Source: Fretibacterium sp. (lineage in GTDB: Bacteria > Synergistota > Synergistia > Synergistales > Aminobacteriaceae). From it: a stretch of 64,000 nucleotides of DNA. Shown one piece after another: positions 62,885 through 64,000 of this stretch. A program made the translations under genes and the position numbers. The stretch spans positions 24,031 to 88,030 of the forward strand of contig JAILIX010000038.1 in NCBI GenBank assembly GCA_024695065.1, written 5' to 3'. Each line of letters starts with the position of its first letter. Position 1 is the stretch's first letter. The notes beneath the pieces were generated by a model. That model was not told where the DNA came from. It searched no databases and worked only from the letters and a program-made list of their open reading frames with translations.

Positions 62885-64000
62885 CTACGCCACCCAGTGC
62901 AACATTCCCTCTTCCAGGTCCACACGGAACTCGTCCTCAGCCTCCTCCGGTCCCTCAACAGTCCCCAAGCGGCTTCGACGGCGACGATTCTCTCCCTGTC
63001 CGCCCTGTCCCTGCTGGCGATCTCCGTTGTTCTGCTGGACATCCACCGTGAACTGCGTCACCTGAACCCCTTGCTGTTCCAGCGTCATCCGAAGCTGGGA
63101 TATCTGGTCCTGCACAAGCTGGCGAACCTGCTCACTCGATACCCGGACGGAGGCCTCCACACCGCTTGTGCTGGAAGTGAGCTCAACCGATATCCGCCCC
63201 AGTGCCGGAGGATCAACAATGACGTTTGCCCTGCGAACCCCGTCGGCACGGACAAAGCGAACAACGTTCACCAGCCCGTCACGCAGCATTTCAGCCCGCG
63301 GAGCATAGGCCGTGTCAGGCGTGTTCGGCCTCAGGCTCATTGGAGCCGCAGCTGCCCCTGTGCGGCGGCTGCTCAGTATCCCCTCAAAGAAACTCTGGAA
63401 ACTGGTTCCTCCCCCACTTTCAGGCCTCTCCGCCTGATTTGACGCTCTGTCTTCAGCGGCGGAGTCACTCCCGGCAGTACGGCGAAGCCCCGCCTGCTGC
63501 TGTCCGCGGTTGCTCTGATTTCCCGCGTTTCCAGTGCTTCCATCCCTGCCGTCGGCACCACTGGACTGTGGGTCCTCACCGACACGCTGAACAGCAGATT
63601 CAGGGGCTGGATTGTCTTCCGTCCGGGGCGCAACAGGTTCCTGAGGACGCTGAGCATTGGACTCATGGACAGGCTGGGCTGTTCCCTTCCCCTGATCGGC
63701 TCCCTCTGTATGCCCCTCCTTGCGATCCGACATGGAAAAGGGTTCCTTCTCCGGGGTGGATAACACATCCAAAGCTTGTTTCAATTCCTCCGGATTTTTA
63801 TTCACCTGCCCCGGGACAGAGAACGCTATATCTTCCTCATGCGGGTCCTCTTCATGATCACTCTGCCGAATATTCTGGGGTCCTGACTGCGGGACAGCGC
63901 CCAAGGCTGACAAGGCACGCGCCGCCTCGTCTGCAGCGGGCTCATTATCCTCATCATCGGGCAGTTTCCCGTCCTCTGGCTTTTCCTGAGATTTTATCCC
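62885..64000 (-). CDS. fliK: Flagellar hook-length control protein FliK, 5' part missing
   Basis: Controls hook length and the export switch to filament proteins. The frame is open to the right edge, so the N-terminus lies outside. The visible 371 residues begin with a long hydrophilic Gln/Pro/Glu/Ser-rich stretch and end with the FliK C-terminal domain: VDPPALGRISVELTSSTSGVE, VRVSSEQVRQLVQDQISQLRMTLEQQGVQV, then a basic RRRRSR segment and an acidic end. The LGxIxVxL pattern is the recognised signature. It is the start of a flagellar region continuing beyond the window. Confidence 0.88.
   Translation of the reverse strand, partial: GIKSQEKPEDGKLPDDEDNEPAADEAARALSALGAVPQSGPQNIRQSDHEEDPHEEDIAFSVPGQVNKNPEELKQALDVLSTPEKEPFSMSDRKEGHTEGADQGKGTAQPVHESNAQRPQEPVAPRTEDNPAPESAVQRVGEDPQSSGADGRDGSTGNAGNQSNRGQQQAGLRRTAGSDSAAEDRASNQAERPESGGGTSFQSFFEGILSSRRTGAAAAPMSLRPNTPDTAYAPRAEMLRDGLVNVVRFVRADGVRRANVIVDPPALGRISVELTSSTSGVEASVRVSSEQVRQLVQDQISQLRMTLEQQGVQVTQFTVDVQQNNGDRQQGQGGQGENRRRRSRLGTVEGPEEAEDEFRVDLEEGMLHWVA

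Overview
The window looks like chromosomal DNA from an anaerobic, amino-acid-fermenting, flagellated member of the Synergistota. The strongest pointers are an exported protein (20228-21901) ending in a GGGCDAG-hydrophobic-RKR tail of the Synerg-CTERM sorting type, NAD(P)-glutamate dehydrogenase, a four-subunit 2-oxoacid:ferredoxin oxidoreductase, and several housekeeping operons carrying lineage-specific unknowns. No sporulation set, CRISPR array, prophage or intact IS element is visible. The genus is not determined.

Layout. 1-662 is the 3' end of gyrB. 746-9058 is one tightly overlapping aromatic amino acid operon (aroF-tyrA-aroB-aroA-aroC-pheA-aroE/aroK fusion-aroQ). It is preceded by a 34-residue leader peptide rich in Tyr, Phe and Trp, followed by a terminator: a transcription attenuator by all appearances. 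9055-13811 (minus) is pepP-lysS-ligA. 13969-16185 (minus) holds a pilin-like gene, a GspF/PilC gene and an XRE regulator. 16408-20144 (minus) is hrcA-grpE-dnaK with a CIRCE operator and no dnaJ. 20228-22525 holds the Synerg-CTERM protein and a decayed RelBE-type toxin-antitoxin pair. dprA follows, then a convergent cobalamin trio (cbiET-cbiF-cbiG), then tsaD.

27815-42211 (minus) is a long housekeeping stretch. One block is purB-miaB-rsmA-nitroreductase-PfkB kinase. The other is prfB (programmed frameshift)-S55 peptidase-tmk-yaaR-holB-ricT-ftsY-unknown-DUF4416-small Cys protein. 42439-46775 (plus) is a coherent cluster: VanX-like D,D-dipeptidase, YkuD L,D-transpeptidase, DUF4392 (D-glutamate cyclase type), an amino acid ABC permease, and an ABC ATPase fused to a degenerate GHKL/RsbW-like domain. 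The genes suggest cell-wall peptide or D-amino acid turnover. A UvrD-type helicase converges on it. Next come a PLP decarboxylase with a lipoprotein signal, a 420-base gap with possible RNA structure, gdhA, xseB, rpmB, a YjfB motility gene and queH, whose 3' end is duplicated around a palindromic element. tRNA-Pro(GGG) and murJ have divergent promoters.

54479-58844 (plus) carries murJ, an unknown exported protein, purC and purF. 58971-62764 carries a DUF4365 protein followed by korDABC. The right edge is a 5'-truncated fliK on the minus strand.

Together the genes cover aromatic amino acid synthesis, purine synthesis, translation and envelope biogenesis, plus glutamate and 2-oxoacid oxidation typical of peptide fermenters. 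All motif and structure calls were made by eye. Family names come from recall, not from searches.
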